A stretch of DNA of 64,000 nt, from NCBI GenBank assembly GCA_022605955.1, contig JAKCOZ010000039.1, positions 5,947,501-6,011,500 of the forward strand. Reading direction: 5' to 3'. The translations under genes and the position numbers were made by a program. Under the pieces are notes generated by a model. That model was not told the DNA's origin and ran no database searches. It saw nothing but the letters and a program-made list of their open reading frames with translations. Positions within the stretch are counted from its first letter, which is position 1. Each line of letters opens with the position of its first letter. Of this stretch, positions 43,801-56,769 are shown one piece after another. This DNA is from Rallus limicola. Lineage: Eukaryota > Chordata > Aves > Gruiformes > Rallidae.

Positions 43801-45305
43801 TTATTACAAGCGTATTTTGCACCTTCATCAACAAGCAATAATTTTCTTATAATGAGAACAGAGACATGCTGTGTCTCAAAGTACATTTAACTCTATATGA
43901 ATTCTATAGAATTGTATTTCCACATATTAAGGTGAAAAAATAGCAAGTGACTGATAGGACACTAGAACAGATCTGTTGTTACCAGGATATTTAAGTAAGA
44001 TGTATTCAGTACTGTTGTCTGCTGTTCTACAAGCAAACTTATTAAAAGCTTGTGATCTTGGAAATATCCACTGGTGGCAGAGTGGATTTCTGAAGGCATT
44101 TTTTGAGACAATCAATTGAATTCTCACTTATAAAATTTTATAAGAGTACAAAAATATTTAATGAGTGAACTTATGCCATGTAAGCAAGCTCTCGATGTAT
44201 GTGTGAAGCCTGCAAACAGAAGTAAAGCTGAGGCTGCTGAGCATGTGACCCAAATCTGCCATCTCTTACACAATCAAAAGCTATTATGGCCAAAAACTAT
44301 TTGTGAGAGCACAAAAGCATGAGATAAACCCGTGAGTTTGTACAATTAAGCAGCAAAGCACATCAGAGAAAGTCATTAAGTGAAACTGTCATAGTCTGTT
44401 ACTTAGAAACAAGCTAGACCACATTAAAAGCTGGAAACATCACTGGGTATAGACATGGTCTCTCAGGGAGCACAGATGTATACATCCATCCTTCCACAAC
44501 GCTCTTTTTTCCTCAGTTTCCTCAGGGCAATTGCACCAGCTCAAGAACTAAGCTGACAGTCAGACTTCGAGAGCTTATTTAGGTCTTCAATCCTTCACAT
44601 AAAAATTACAACATTGCTCATACCCTAGTAGGATTCTGCCACTTACAATCTCTGAACTTTGCTCAGGGGTATCAGCAAGTTCTGTGAAATCTGAAAAGCA
44701 TTAGGTGGAGAATTCCACACAACATCAGCAATGTGATACAAATCACAATAAGCCATTGGGGGGGAAAAAAAAACAACCCACACAAAAACACAGCTATGGA
44801 GTCATTCAGTGGAGAAGAAACAGAGTCTCTATTCAGATGCCATCTTCTCATGAAGATTTAGTTCTTTTAGTGTGTTTGTTCCAGTCCTATCCCATCACCC
44901 TATCCTTTCCCCTGCCACTTTCAAGCCAGGCTGCTTCTTGCCGATGCCTAGGTATCAGATATGGACAACAGTGAGAACATGGAAGCGCCTCTTACTCTTG
45001 CTTCTGATGCTTGGTTCTCAAAACTATGCTGACAACCAAGCCATGGCTTCAGAAAGCTATTCAACATAAGCAGTCAATCCTAAAATACAGGTTGTTCAGT
45101 GCACATATTTTTTTGGAAGCAGCAAGTTTATTGTTATTATTTTTCAAAAGTTTGAGAAACACTGAGTGTACAAAAAAACCCCAAAACCCCAACATAAAAC
45201 CCAGACTTGTCTCCTTATTAAATTCTGTAACCCTGCTCAAATAAACCCAGCCCTGAGCCCACTTTACATTTCACATTTGAATCAGGTCTTAAAACACCTG
45301 AAGTC

Positions 45306-45906
45306 TGGTCCTGGTTTTGGCTAGGATAGAGTTAATTTTCTTTCTAGGAGCCAGTGCAGTGGTGTTAGGGAGTTAGGAAGGGAGCAGTGCTGATAACACC
45401 CTCATGTTCTCAGTTGCTGCCAAGCAGTCAAGGACTGTTCAGTTGTTCATACTGCCCTGCTAACAACAAGGTGGGAGGCACCCAGAAAGCTGGAGGGGAC
45501 ACAGCTGGGACAGGTGACCCAAAGTGGCCAAAGAGGGTGCTCCATACCAATCACACCACTCTCAGCATAAAAGGGGGCTTGGGGGGAGAAGTGCATGGCT
45601 GCAGGATGCAGTTTTTGGGGACGGTCCAGTTTTGGGACAACTGACCTGTATGGCTGGAGTTGTGTGGTTGGGTCAGAAGCTGCATTGTGTATCACCAGTT
45701 TCATAGATTTTTGCTATAAAGTTCCTATTATTGTTATTTCTCTCTCTGCCATCCTAGTAAACTGTCCTTATCCCAACCCACAAGGTTTGCCTTTGTTTTT
45801 TTTTCTTTTCCCCTTCTTCCTCCACCCCACCCCCACCACCTTCCTCCCCCCCAGAGTGAGCAGGTTCATGGTGCTCAGCTGGAGAGAGGCTGGGGCCAGA
45901 ACCACA
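45306..45906 (+). mobile_element. ERVL-like solo LTR, about 600 bp
   Basis: It begins TGGTCCTGGTTTTGGCTAGG, contains CTAGTAAACTGTCCTTATCC, and ends GGGGCCAGAACCACA, the layout of common avian ERVL LTRs. The flanks AAGTC and AAGTG could be a 5-bp target duplication with one mismatch, if the end is set at 45905. It lies in RCBTB1 intron 1, antisense to the gene. Confidence 0.8.
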
Positions 45907-47354
45907 AGTGCCCAGATGGCACATTCCTAACAGATGTATTTGTAGAACAGCTTTTCAAAGTCTACCTGACGCCAAGAACACAGCAAATTCTACGCTACTA
46001 AACAGATTTGAATGTGTTTAAGCCTTCTTAATTTCTAGTCCAGTTACAAACTCAGGCTAGGTAGCTGCTAAGATTTCTTACCTCACTTTGGCAAGTCTTT
46101 TGACATATGGTACTATCAATCAATTAAAAGGAGAGAGCAATGACTTGTTCTGTTGAGCAGACCAAGTAACTGTTCCTTCTGACTTTACCTATTTAATTTG
46201 CTGCATGTAATATACAATCAGTAAGGCATAAACAAGTCAAACTGGAAATTAGGAAAAATGCTTTTTCAGTGAAGTTCTTTTCAACATATCCTGCCAATTT
46301 AAGACACTAAAACAAAAAAAATATTTTAGTGGAGAACTTCCTAGCAAATTAACAAGAGAACCTATTCTACTCTAAAGGTAAACAGTTTAAAACACTACTT
46401 CACCACTCCCTTTCTGATCTTTGCACTAGGTCCTTAATCTACTTGGTTTATTATTCACTATTGCCTGACTCAATCACTCCCCTTCAGCAAAAGCTTTCCA
46501 AGCACTTCCAAAACCCATGGAGTTACACTGCATTTCCCACACCCCAAAGCTCAACTGGCTATCTTGTCAGACAAGTACCAGTAGATAAAAGAAAAGCTTT
46601 CAAGCACACAAGACTTTCCAGACAGAAGACATAAGCAAAGAACTCCACTTACAGATGAAGAATCTTACAATTTGACAGGTGTAACATTGCTCTATCTAAA
46701 CAAGTGAGGTATAGCTCCAATTTCAACTGTTACTACAACCCTACAAAGTTGTTTCTGAGGTTTTTCATTACAACTTCTCTTCCACTGGCAGGTTAGTTTT
46801 TTAATAAATCTTAACCCTAAAGCCCCTCTACATATAGCAACAAAAATCCTTAAAAATAAACCCAAGCAAACAACAAAAACATCTCTGGCCCTTTAATACA
46901 TACTGTTTCTCCCCAAACACACACTTTTCCTCTCCTCTACAAATACTGTCCTTAAATGATGCCATTTGCTGGGGTACCTGTCATCATTCAGTTGCACCAT
47001 TTTTTGCAACTGCCACAGCAGCTGTTTTTGTCTAAATGAGTGCAGTAACATGAAAATCTGAAAGCTATGGCATTTCTATAAAGATTGCTGGGTTTTACCT
47101 TTAACTGCCCATAGAGAGCTGGTTTAAATACTTATTCTCCATTTTGCACAGAAAGTTAAACAACTAATATAAGCATAAGCACCCATTTTTCTCTCTAAAG
47201 ATGGATTCCTTAACAACCTTAGCCACTCCCCTAGTTTTCCAATAAAAGTTCTATTTGCCACAGGATAAGAAAAAAGGTCTACAGTGTGGGAAAAAGTATT
47301 GGGGGAATATATATTTATATACAGTACTGTAAATGGAGATGTCAGTAAAGTAAC

Positions 47355-48519
47355 TGTGGTGGATTGACCCTGGCTGGAGGCAGACATCCACCAAAGCCAC
47401 TTTATGCCTGCCCTTTTCAGCTGGGCAGGGGAGAAAAATACATATTGAGAGGCTTAGGAGTGGAGATAAGGACAGGGAGAGATCATTCTGCCATCAGCAG
47501 CACAGGCAAAACAGACTCAGCACAGAATAAAGGAAAGAAACTCTCTAATTTATTACACTGCACTGCACACCCAGTGAGACCAGAGTTGGGTAATGAGAAG
47601 TGTGACCAGATCTTAAAGCACCTTTCCCACCCCTCCCTTCTGAGCAGACTTCACTTTAGTCATGATTTTGCTCCCTTCTTCCCCCCAGGGTGGCATGGGG
47701 AGGGGGAGTGTGGGGTGAGTGAATGGGGGTTTCAGTCAGTTCCTCACAAGCTTTTTTTCCTTGGGGAGGGGGGCATTTCTCACACCCTTCCCCTGCTCCA
47801 GCATGGGGTTCCACCCACAGGAGACTGTCCTCCACCAGATTCTCCAACTTGAGTCCTTTCCCATGGGGCTTCACTGTTCACCTGCTGCCCTGGCGTGGGT
47901 CACTGCTGTGGGGCGCAGTCACAGAATGCATCTCTCAAGCCCAGACTGCTCCAGCCTGGTTCCCCACAGAGTCATAAGACCCTCCCCCAGCAAACCTGCT
48001 CCAGAGTGGGTCTCTCTCTATGGGCTGCAGGTCCTGCCAGAAGCTTGCTCCAATGTCAGTCACAGGATCTTCCACATGTCTCCACCCACTCCAGTGTGGG
48101 ATCTCTGCTCCCCCTCATCTTTGATGGGATGCAGGGGGACAACCTGCTCCACTATGGTCCTCTCCATGGGCTGCAGGCAATCTTCCTCTCCATCCCTGAA
48201 GCACACACCCCTCCCATACCTACCCCTGCTCTCCCTGGCTCCTCCACTGGCCTTGTGTCTGCACAGTTCCTTACATCTTCTCACTCCCTTCCTCTGGTGG
48301 GAAAAAGCAGCTGCTTGTAGGTTTGTCTTCTGAAGTGTGATTCCCAGAGGTGCTGTGACCATTGCAAATAGGCTCAGCCTTGGCAGCAAGGACTCCAGCC
48401 TTGAGCAGGCTGGTGTCTGCTCTGTCAAGCCTACAGAGACTTTCCAGCTGCTTCTCACAGAAGCCACCCCTGCAGCCCACTTCCTCCCTCCCCAGAACCT
48501 TGCCCGAAAAACCTTAACA
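47355..48519 (-). mobile_element. ERVL-like solo LTR with 5-bp target duplication
   Basis: A full-length copy of the 1.2-kb family: TGTGGTGGATTGACCCTGG at the left and ACCTTAACA at the right. It is flanked by GTAAC at 47350-47354 and again at 48520-48524. Five bp is the ERVL-class target duplication size. The copy lies in RCBTB1 intron 1, same sense as the gene. No internal viral genes are present. Confidence 0.88.
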
Positions 48520-48841
48520 GTAACTCAATGTTACCACAACAGAAAACAAATTACTTTTAGCATCAGGCAGATGCTCCACAATATGGTGGCTGACCCCTCA
48601 CACCAATCATACTCAGACTTCACCCTTCAGCAACATTTGGATATGGGGGGAAGGCAAGTGCCCAGTTTCTTCTGGGCAAATCCTTGCTATGAAAAGCTGA
48701 TGTAGGAGACTTCAGCCATGTCACCGCAAGCACAAAGAAACAGCATCCTTCACTCACCCTCCCTCTACTGCATCAGTAAGGGAGCTAAGTTTATCCTTAA
48801 CTTCTCCTGATAATCACAGAGGCCTGTATTGTACCCTGCTA

Positions 48842-49117
48842 CATTACTAGGCAACAACTGCACCTTAGGTGGAAGTTTTTAAGTGTAACATAGTAGCAAA
48901 CATACCACATGGAGTCCAAAGTAAAGCAGCTATGTTAATCTGCATGCACAGAGCTGTCTCAATACATTAGTTCTCAAGCCATTACTAGGCAACAACTGCA
49001 CCTTAGGTGGAAGTTTTTAAGTGTAACATAGTAGCAAACATACCACATGGAGTCCAAAGTAAAGCAGCTATGTTAATCTGCATGCACAGAGCTGTCTCAA
49101 TACATTAGTTCTCAAGC
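48842..49117. repeat. Perfect tandem duplication of 138 bp
   Basis: 48842-48979 and 48980-49117 are identical by eye, starting CATTACTAGGCAACAACTGC. No mobile element was recognised in the unit. It lies in RCBTB1 intron 1, about 320 bp from the solo LTR. Confidence 0.95.
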
Positions 49118-49119
49118 CA

Positions 49120-51849
49120 TTTAGGTTCTGTATGCAACGTGGCAGCAGCAGTTCTAAGGAATACCTGTCACATATCAACATCTAGATGTTAAGTTAGCTG
49201 CAATTAAAAGCTATGTGAGTATGTAAGTCATAACCTTAAACTTGACACTCTGGTAGATCGTTAGTTTCAGCAACAGCATATTGTCACTGCTCTCAACTGC
49301 CTTTTCGTTTCTGCTGCACGATTCAGGTGATAAAACAACTACACACTGCAATAGTAGTTCTACTTCTACTGCAGAACCAGCCAGCAGAGGGAACCCGTAT
49401 CAACTGTACCTCTCCTAAAGGCTCTGACATCTCTGCAGTTGTCCAACAATGCCAGTGTGCAAACAGGAACAGAAACAATGATGATGGAATTTCAGCGAGG
49501 CTAAAAATAAGCCATAGAGGATAACTTGTAGAGAAGGAAACTGAACCGGCCGCTTACTGTGATTAAAAGAAATTGATCTCAGAGCAGTTACTAATGGGGA
49601 AAAAAAAAATAAGTCTAGATCTGCTCAGAATTTTCAAAAGCCACATGGTTTCAGAGACAGAAGCTCCTCAAAAGTTCTATGCCAAACTGCTGCCTATCCA
49701 TTCAACTTCCCACTCAATAGTTTGCAAGCTAAATAGTTTTCAAGTAGCTAATAGTTTTCAAGCTAAAAATCAGACTGCTGTCTCAGTGATACACGCAGGC
49801 AAACATGAATCCCTGCTCTAAATATAGATAAACATATTTTATTTTTTTTTTTAAATCTAAAATAACTCAACAAAACACTTCGTAAAGTTTTACAGGGTTT
49901 ATAGTTCAGCTAAACAAATCCATTCTGGAGAGAACAATAGCCTACCACAACATCCTACCAGGAAAACAGTGCCAATTGTTATCACAACAAAAAACTATCC
50001 TTAACCCCTCAAAGATCACCCCCTGTTTGAACACAATTGCATTTTCGTTTGTTTCCCTCTTTCCTCGGGCTCCAATGCTGCAGTTTATTCTATCTGGGCA
50101 GACTTGCTCCCACACAGAAAGAAACTGCAGAGTCAGGCCTTTGTTTCTATAATTCCTGTAGTGGGAGAACACAAGAGCTGGGATAACTGGCTTTAGAACA
50201 ACAGAAAATGGCTGGCACACTTATTTTTTTTCAAGTATGCCTCAGCCAGGAGAGAGTCAAATCCTAGACATAACACTAATCTTCCCCATGTTTTCTCCAT
50301 TTATGTTTGGCTTTTTAATCCCCTATTTCAGTATTGAGAAAGAACAGGGAAACAATACATACTCTTGACATTAATCAGGTATGTGAACTAAGTGACTTTA
50401 CTGTGGCTTTCTCCCTGCCAGCAAAAAGACATTGCACTCCCTGAAATAACATGCCTTAGCTTACTTTCCTTGCATCTTACATAAGCCAAGATATCTGTGA
50501 TAAAACCAATGTGCTTGAAACTCTGTAAAATGGCATTTTTAGATGCCTTTTATAAGCAATACAGGGAAAGAAAAAACTTGCTGTCAGAAAAACCTGACAA
50601 CCAGACCTCCTGTTTACTTTGAGTGGCCAATTGAGATAGTAGCAAGTGAAAACCACCATGTACCTGAATATCAATGAACATGAGGCTGATTTAGCCACAG
50701 GAAAAATCCTTCAAGTGGAATGACAGTCATCCACCCACCACAAAAAAAAAAAAAAGAAACAACCACCCTGTAATTGCAATGATAGTTTTTCTTTTTTTTT
50801 TTTTTTAGCTGAGCCATTACTGCAACCTAGTGAAGCCATTTGCTCAGACCAAGACATCTTCTAAAGAAATAGGTACATTTCAATCTGATGGATACAGAGA
50901 TAGGCATTCAAAGAAAAACACTCATATCAGGGCTCTGTGAGAAAATAACAGAAGAAGAGTGAGGATGATTGTAAGCGTGTTCGACTGACTTGCAGCTGGG
51001 GTGTAGAAAAACACATATATCATACTAATCACTGTTTAGTCTCATGTGCTTGACAAGTAGAACATCTGTGTTTAGATAACATAGGCCTGCGACAGACTCG
51101 GAGGCACCCTATCGAACATGCCCGAGATTCCTGCCCCGCTGTGGGAAAGATCAAAGCACGCTGGTAAACTCCGTCCCTGGGAAACCCTGAAGAAGTGCAG
51201 GTTCTGCAATCCTCGAGCAAGGACCCCAGCTCTGTGCTGCCTGTGCTGGGTGTGCCTGGGTGCAGAGGGGATCCCCCCCGCCTGCAGAGTAATGAAAATA
51301 AACTGTCTTCTTGCTTTGAATCCATGGTTTTCTAGTTGTTCCTCTGTCCTGCCTGTGTCGGCTCACACAGGCTCTGAAGAATTATTGCATCGTCCAAACA
51401 CTGTTTTTCCTGAAGAGAACCTTGTGCACCAAGCACACTGCCATTTATTTACGCTGTTTAATACCTTTTACTCATAACCCCGCCCTTAGTTTACATGCTT
51501 AAAATCCGTTTTACCTTTCATCAGTAGGCGGTAACAACCCTTCTGAAAGGGGTCACGTGAACTGCCTAAAACAGAACTCTGAAAGTGCCCTCTTAGAAAG
51601 GGAATATTCCTTTAACGATTACTTCAGAGAAGAAACACTAATCATTCACGTAAAGCCCAGGGAAGGAAAAAAAAAAACCCAACCACACACTGTCGAGCCC
51701 CCTGCTCTTTCGGTAAGCGACATTTCAGCCTTCAGGAAGCGGGCAAAGGGAAGGATGGACCGAAACACCGCGCACCAGAAAAGCGACCGTAAGCCACGCC
51801 AAGCAGGAAGAGAGGCTTTCAGAGAGCTGCGTGGGAAGAATCCGCAGGC
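49120..51849. other. RCBTB1 intron 1, no recognised element
   Basis: AT-rich with short A and T runs (50743-50756, 50795-50808). No coding exon is supported. GC content rises toward the CpG island from about 51700. Confidence 0.4.
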
Positions 51850-52620
51850 GGGCCAAGAGAAGGCTTCGCCTATTCACTCGGATGACGGCCCCCAACCAAG
51901 CCGTGTTTACGAGAGGAGGTCCCCTCTCCCCCCGGACGGGCAACCGCCGGCCTCACGCACCCTCGCCGGGGGTCTCCGGCCGGCCGCTCCCCACCGCCGC
52001 CGGCAGCTCCCGCCCGCGCCGAACCGCAGCGCCCTAACGGGAACGCAAAGGGCGGCAGGAGCCCGCAGCCCCGCGCCAAGCGCTCCTTACCCGCTCCCTG
52101 CGACATTCCTCCGGCAGGCTCCCCGCGGGCCTTCCGCCCGGCGGGATGGGCGCTCCCGCTGCCTCCAAGGTGCTCTCGCGCTGGGGCGGTGCTCTCGCGC
52201 CAGGGCGGTGCTCTCTGCCAGCGCCGCGGCCGTTATGGTAGTTGCGGCCGCTGGGCACCAGCCCCACAGGGCGCTCCGCCCGCCAAGGGGCTGAAGGGTG
52301 CGCCGCGCGCGCCAGCGCCGCGCACGTGACGCCGGCCGGCCGGGAAAGAGGCGGGACTGGGGGAAGGGGGCAGCACAGAGAAGCGCGTCACGCGACGACG
52401 TGGCCTCGGTAAGGCCCCCCTCCCTCTTAAACGTTCGCGCGCGCCGTCACTCGGCTGGCGGTAGGTGGATTGGTCTCTTCCCCCTCCCCCCGCTTTCCTC
52501 ACCGCCTATTGGGCGCTGGGCGCTTGGGCACGCGCGGGCACGCACCACCCGCTCCCGCCCTCCCGGCCCTGCGAAGGTCTGGGTGCAACTGCGGGTCCTG
52601 GCGGGAGGGTGAGGGGGAAG
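51850..52620. promoter_or_regulatory. RCBTB1: CpG island, probable RCBTB1 promoter (possibly bidirectional)
   Basis: Dense CpG in an otherwise AT-rich region. It contains GGGCGG GC boxes, two of them in a 20-bp unit repeated near 52169-52210, and a CACGTG E-box at 52323-52328. It sits at the expected 5' end of RCBTB1, 8 kb upstream of the first coding exon. On the plus strand a donor-like CTCG/GTAAGG lies at 52408/52409, so divergent transcription is possible. The TSS is not determinable from sequence alone. Confidence 0.75.
52091..52250 (-). other. RCBTB1: Probable noncoding first exon of RCBTB1
   Basis: On the minus strand GGGAGCGG/GTAAGG gives a strong donor, with the last exon base at 52091. 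The next acceptor is at 43780 (GGTTACAG/CAATG), before the ATG exon. The upstream edge given here is a guess within the CpG island. Confidence 0.5.
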
Positions 52621-54250
52621 CGCGGGCCCCGACAACTCACAAGCTCCTCCTGGCCCCTCAGCTGCAGCTCCTGCCCTGGCATCGCTCCCCTCTGGCCCGG
52701 ATGGTGTCCCTGTAGGCATCGTCTTGAGGGCCTTGTCTTGAAGGTGCCCAGACGAGCCCAGAGACTTGTCCCATTGTGTCGAGGGCTCAAGTGAGACCTT
52801 CGGGCATGGCGCCCGGGGCTGACCGGGCACAGCAAACAGCTCCGTGGGCGGGTTTTGCTCGAAGGGGTCGTGACAGGGACATGCTGGTCTGCCAAGCCCC
52901 TTTCTGCCCCCACACCCTCACTGGCATGAATCCGTGGGGGAAGTGGGGTGGACTTGTGTGGTGGTTTGACCCTGGCTACCTGCCCTGATCACAGCCAAGT
53001 GGAACCTTTGGGCTCTGTGGCAGGATCCATACAGGTTATGCTTAAGGCTAGCGCCTGAAACCTCCTGGTTCCCACAAATAGTGTAATAATGGTGTTCTGG
53101 CACAGTGGCATCAAGACTTCATTCAAAAAATTTTAGCCAGTGTGCAAGTACTTTTTTGAACTCGATGTTGATGTAATCTTGTTCCTTCATTGTTCTGTCT
53201 ATACCTGCAGATCGAGTAGGAGACAGAGCTGGGGGGTGTGAGAGGGGGATCCGGGAAAAGGATGATTTGAGACAAGCCCTCCCAAGAGAGCTCTTTTGTT
53301 ACACAAAGTTGTTACCAGGAAATGGCTTCCGCTTTTCTTAAAACTTAACTTACTTTCCTGACTCTGCACAGGGTCAGAAGGCAGGTGGGGTTTGCAGTGG
53401 GTTGGGAGACAATTTATCTGAATCATAAAGCACAAGGGCAGAGTCCACTTTGGGAGGAAGTATCAATCCATCTTGGGTGGCAGTCAATATAGGTGAGAGC
53501 TGTTAAAAGAAAAAATTCTAATAAAGGGAAAAGAAAAATCAGTTTCAGCATCCAGGAGCCAAGTGTGGATGGGTTGCTCTGATGGAGTCAGTGATGCTGA
53601 AGAAATTCTGCCTTGGATTATGAGGCAGGGGAAGCACAGCAGTATGTCCAGGGAAAAAAGAGATTTTTCCCTGCCAAGTTCCTGCTTACTGCACTGTTGA
53701 GTGACTTTAGCTGGCATCAGGAAGGCACTGGTGAATAGTCTGTGCAAATTCTGTAGCAACAAAAAGAGAAGGCATAAATTAAAATATGTAGAAAAGTTTC
53801 ATTGGAGCCTCCATGGGAAGCCCTAAAAAAGAAAAAAAAAGACAGAAAAGGAATATACACAACACTTATTTTCAGCTTGGGTTTGTGACTCTGCAAAGCA
53901 ATTGTCTCAAGAATGGGTGCTTTTCTTGACATGGCTAGGAAACGGTGCAAAGGTAGGGCTGTGTAAACAGAACTTTGATCCTATTTAGACCAGGCCTATG
54001 TAGAACAGGCCTGTTCTAGTTACAATATAGAGAAACCCAGTTGTAGGAACAGAAGCTGGAATGCAGACCCTCAAGTCAGGTTTTTTTATTCATGTGGGTT
54101 TAAGTTTCTCATTATTAGTTATTGCTAATTAGTTTTTACATAGGCCAACCAGGCAAAGCAGTGATGTTCAGAGGCAAGTTTTGTAGAACAAAAGGAATTA
54201 CTTCCTGTGACAGTATACAGGTAATGTGTGTAATTCGTTGCTGACTTCGA
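52621..54250. other. Intergenic sequence between RCBTB1 and ARL11
   Basis: No gene is supported. At 52957 the sequence reads TGTGGTGGTTTGACCCTGGC, the same end as the LTR family, but then departs from it. It may be a short LTR remnant (to about 53104). Confidence 0.4.
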
Positions 54251-55379
54251 TGCGTTAGTGGTTTGACCCAGGCTGGAGGCCAGACACCCACCAAAGCTGC
54301 TCTACCGCTCCCCTTTTCAGCTGGGCAGGGGAAAGAATATATATTGAGAGGCTTAGGGGTCGAGATAAGGACAGGGAGAGATCATTCTGCCATCAACAAC
54401 ACGGGCAAAACAGACTCAATACAGAATAAAGGAAAGAAACTCTCTAATTTATTACACTGCACTGCACACCCAGTGAGACCAGAGTCGGGTAATGAGAAGT
54501 GTGACCAGATCTTAAAGCATCTCCCCCCACCCCACCCTTCTTAGCAGACTTCAGTCATAATTTTGCTCTCTTCTTCCCCCTGCACTGTGGCATGGGGAGG
54601 GGTAGGGACTGGAGGAATAGGGGTTTTGGTCAGTTCCTCATGAATTGTTTTCCTTCTTAGCCAGGGAGGGGGGAATTCCTCACACCCTTCCCTAGCTCCA
54701 GTGTGGGGTCCCACCCACAGGAGACAGTCCTCCATGAACTTCTCCAACATGAGTCCTTTCCCACAGGGCTTAAGCTCTTCACCAGATGCCCTGGTGTGGG
54801 TCACTGCTGTGGGATGCAGTCATAAATCATGGAATGTCTCTCAGTCTCTCAGGACCAGACTGCTCCAGCCTGGTCCCACACAGAGTCACAAGCCCCCTCC
54901 ACCAAACCTGCTCTGGTGTAGGTCTCTCTCTCTCTCTTTCTCATCTTTGTGTCTATGTCTCTCTCCACAGGCTGCAAGTGCTGGCAGAGGCTTGCTCCAA
55001 CATGGGTCACACCATCTTCTGTATCTCTCTACCTGCTCTACCATGGATTTCTCCACAGGCTGCAGGGGCATCTTTCTCTCTGGCACCTGGGGCGCTTCCT
55101 CCCCCCTCCTTCACCAGCCTTTGTGCCTGCACAGTTTCTTACATCTTCTCACTCCCTTCTCTGGAGGCAAAAATGCAGCTGCCTGCAGGGTTTTTTCTCA
55201 TAAATATGATTCCCAGACCACCACTGATGGGCTGGGCCTTGGTCAACAACAACTCTGGCCTTGAGCCGGCTGGTGTTTGCTCTCTGGGGCCTGCAGAGAG
55301 CTTCTGGCTGCCTCTTGCAGAAGCCCCCCCCTGCAGCTGCCCCTCCTCCACCAGAACCCAACCACACAAAACCAGAACA
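54251..55379 (-). mobile_element. ERVL-like solo LTR
   Basis: The same 1.1-1.2-kb family: GTGGTTTGACCCAGGCTGG near the left end and CAAAACCAGAACA at the right. A microsatellite-like CTCTCTCT stretch lies near 54922. No target duplication was seen (TTCGA versus GCTCA). Confidence 0.8.
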
Positions 55380-55416
55380 GCTCAGATGCTGGTGTCTCTC
55401 TCTCTTACACCCACAG

Positions 55417-55500
55417 TCACAGAATCACAGAATCATTAATGTTGGAAAAGACCTCCAAGATCATCTAGTCCAACCATCCCACCACCACCTATATTACTTA
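55417..55500 (-). mobile_element. CR1 LINE fragment, terminal 85 bp
   Basis: TCACAGAATCACAGAATCAT is followed by GTTGGAAAAGACCTCCAAGA, a reversed CR1 tail. The preceding LTR ends 37 bp away. Confidence 0.9.
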
Positions 55501-56769
55501 CTAAAGTAGTAAGTAAGTAGTAAATAAGATTAGTCTCAGCTTACACCTCTTTTGCTAATGCAGCAGGTGTCTATGGAGTAGTTTTCTCAAGTGGCCAAAC
55601 AGGGAGCATCCGAGATTTGCAATGGACAATGGCATGGAATTACACCTCAAACCCTATTGCAGCCCGAACCAGCAGTTCCAGTATCAGAACTGGAGATCAC
55701 ACAGATGATCACACAGTCATAGACAAATCCAAGCGTAGGCAAATTTGTTGTCTGTTGTGGATTGAAACATCCATTCTGTGTAAGTGACCACAAACAGTGA
55801 AGAGTCATAATGGTCAGTGGCCTGTTAGAGGCCATTAAAAGAAGGAACTTCTTCAAAGTGCTTCCTCTTCTGCCAGTGTTATTTTTTCCATCAGTCAAAA
55901 ACTGTTTCCAGTTTTCATTTGGACTGCAGAGCCCTAGGGGAGGATGTGAGCTAAATCCATGAGACACGAGAACAATCTGGAGCTAAATGGCACCTGCGCG
56001 GACCTGGGATCTTACTCCAACTCTGTTCTGCGGCCCCCACCATCAGCTTTCCCTGGATGCGAAAGAGCAGGCACACAAAACGCACCGTAACGGCTGATGT
56101 TCAGCAAAACCCTTTCTTTCCAAAGTCCTTTTTTGGCTCGGTCTCCCCCTAACGGAACAGGAGCTGCGGCACCCGCGTTCTGGCAGGAGCTGGAGCCGCG
56201 GGAGGCCGGCTCTCCGTTGGGAAGTGTGTGTGTGGGCTAACAGTGACGCTCCGCGGCCAGCCGGCAAACTGCAGTTTCTGAATTTTCAGGGGTTTGTTTA
56301 CATCTGTTTTCCCCAGGCAGAAAGGCAGGAAAGATCCCTTTGAGGCTCTCGTTCCTGTGGATAAATTCCGGTATCCCTGCAGCACATCTCCTTCGTTGTC
56401 ACAAACTGTCCTGAACGCGGAAGCCAAGAAGGAAACTAAAATGATCAAAGGGAGCCTTGCCTCCCAAACCCCTGAGCCTGCGGGGTGAGACTCTGCTGTT
56501 CCTCTGGATCTTGGCAAGTTGTGTGAGCTGCATGTTCAGGTCCATGCTTCCACTGCCACTCCTTCCCGTGGAACAGGGATGAGAGAAAGGCCTCTTAAGG
56601 CAGAACTAGATTTATATGTTGGGAAGCAGAATTTCCTCAGGAATCACCTGGAGAGATGAGCTTCATCAGTGTGCCTGCAGGCTGTAACTTTTACCTCCCT
56701 CAGAAATAACATATATTACCTATATTATACATAGGGCAGGTATGTGGTGTGGTTGTGCATCGTTAGATA
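55501..56769. other. Intergenic sequence with a small GC-rich patch
   Basis: No gene is proven. A CpG-containing patch at about 56140-56270, followed by GCCTGCGG/GGTGAG near 56485, could be a noncoding ARL11 exon or promoter. This is weak inference only. Confidence 0.3.

Noticed and set aside
51557..52294. Plus-strand frame of 245 codons in the CpG island
   Set aside because: The GC-rich stretch lacks stops by composition. The peptide is Arg/Pro/Ala-rich with no domain and lies over the RCBTB1 first exon and promoter.
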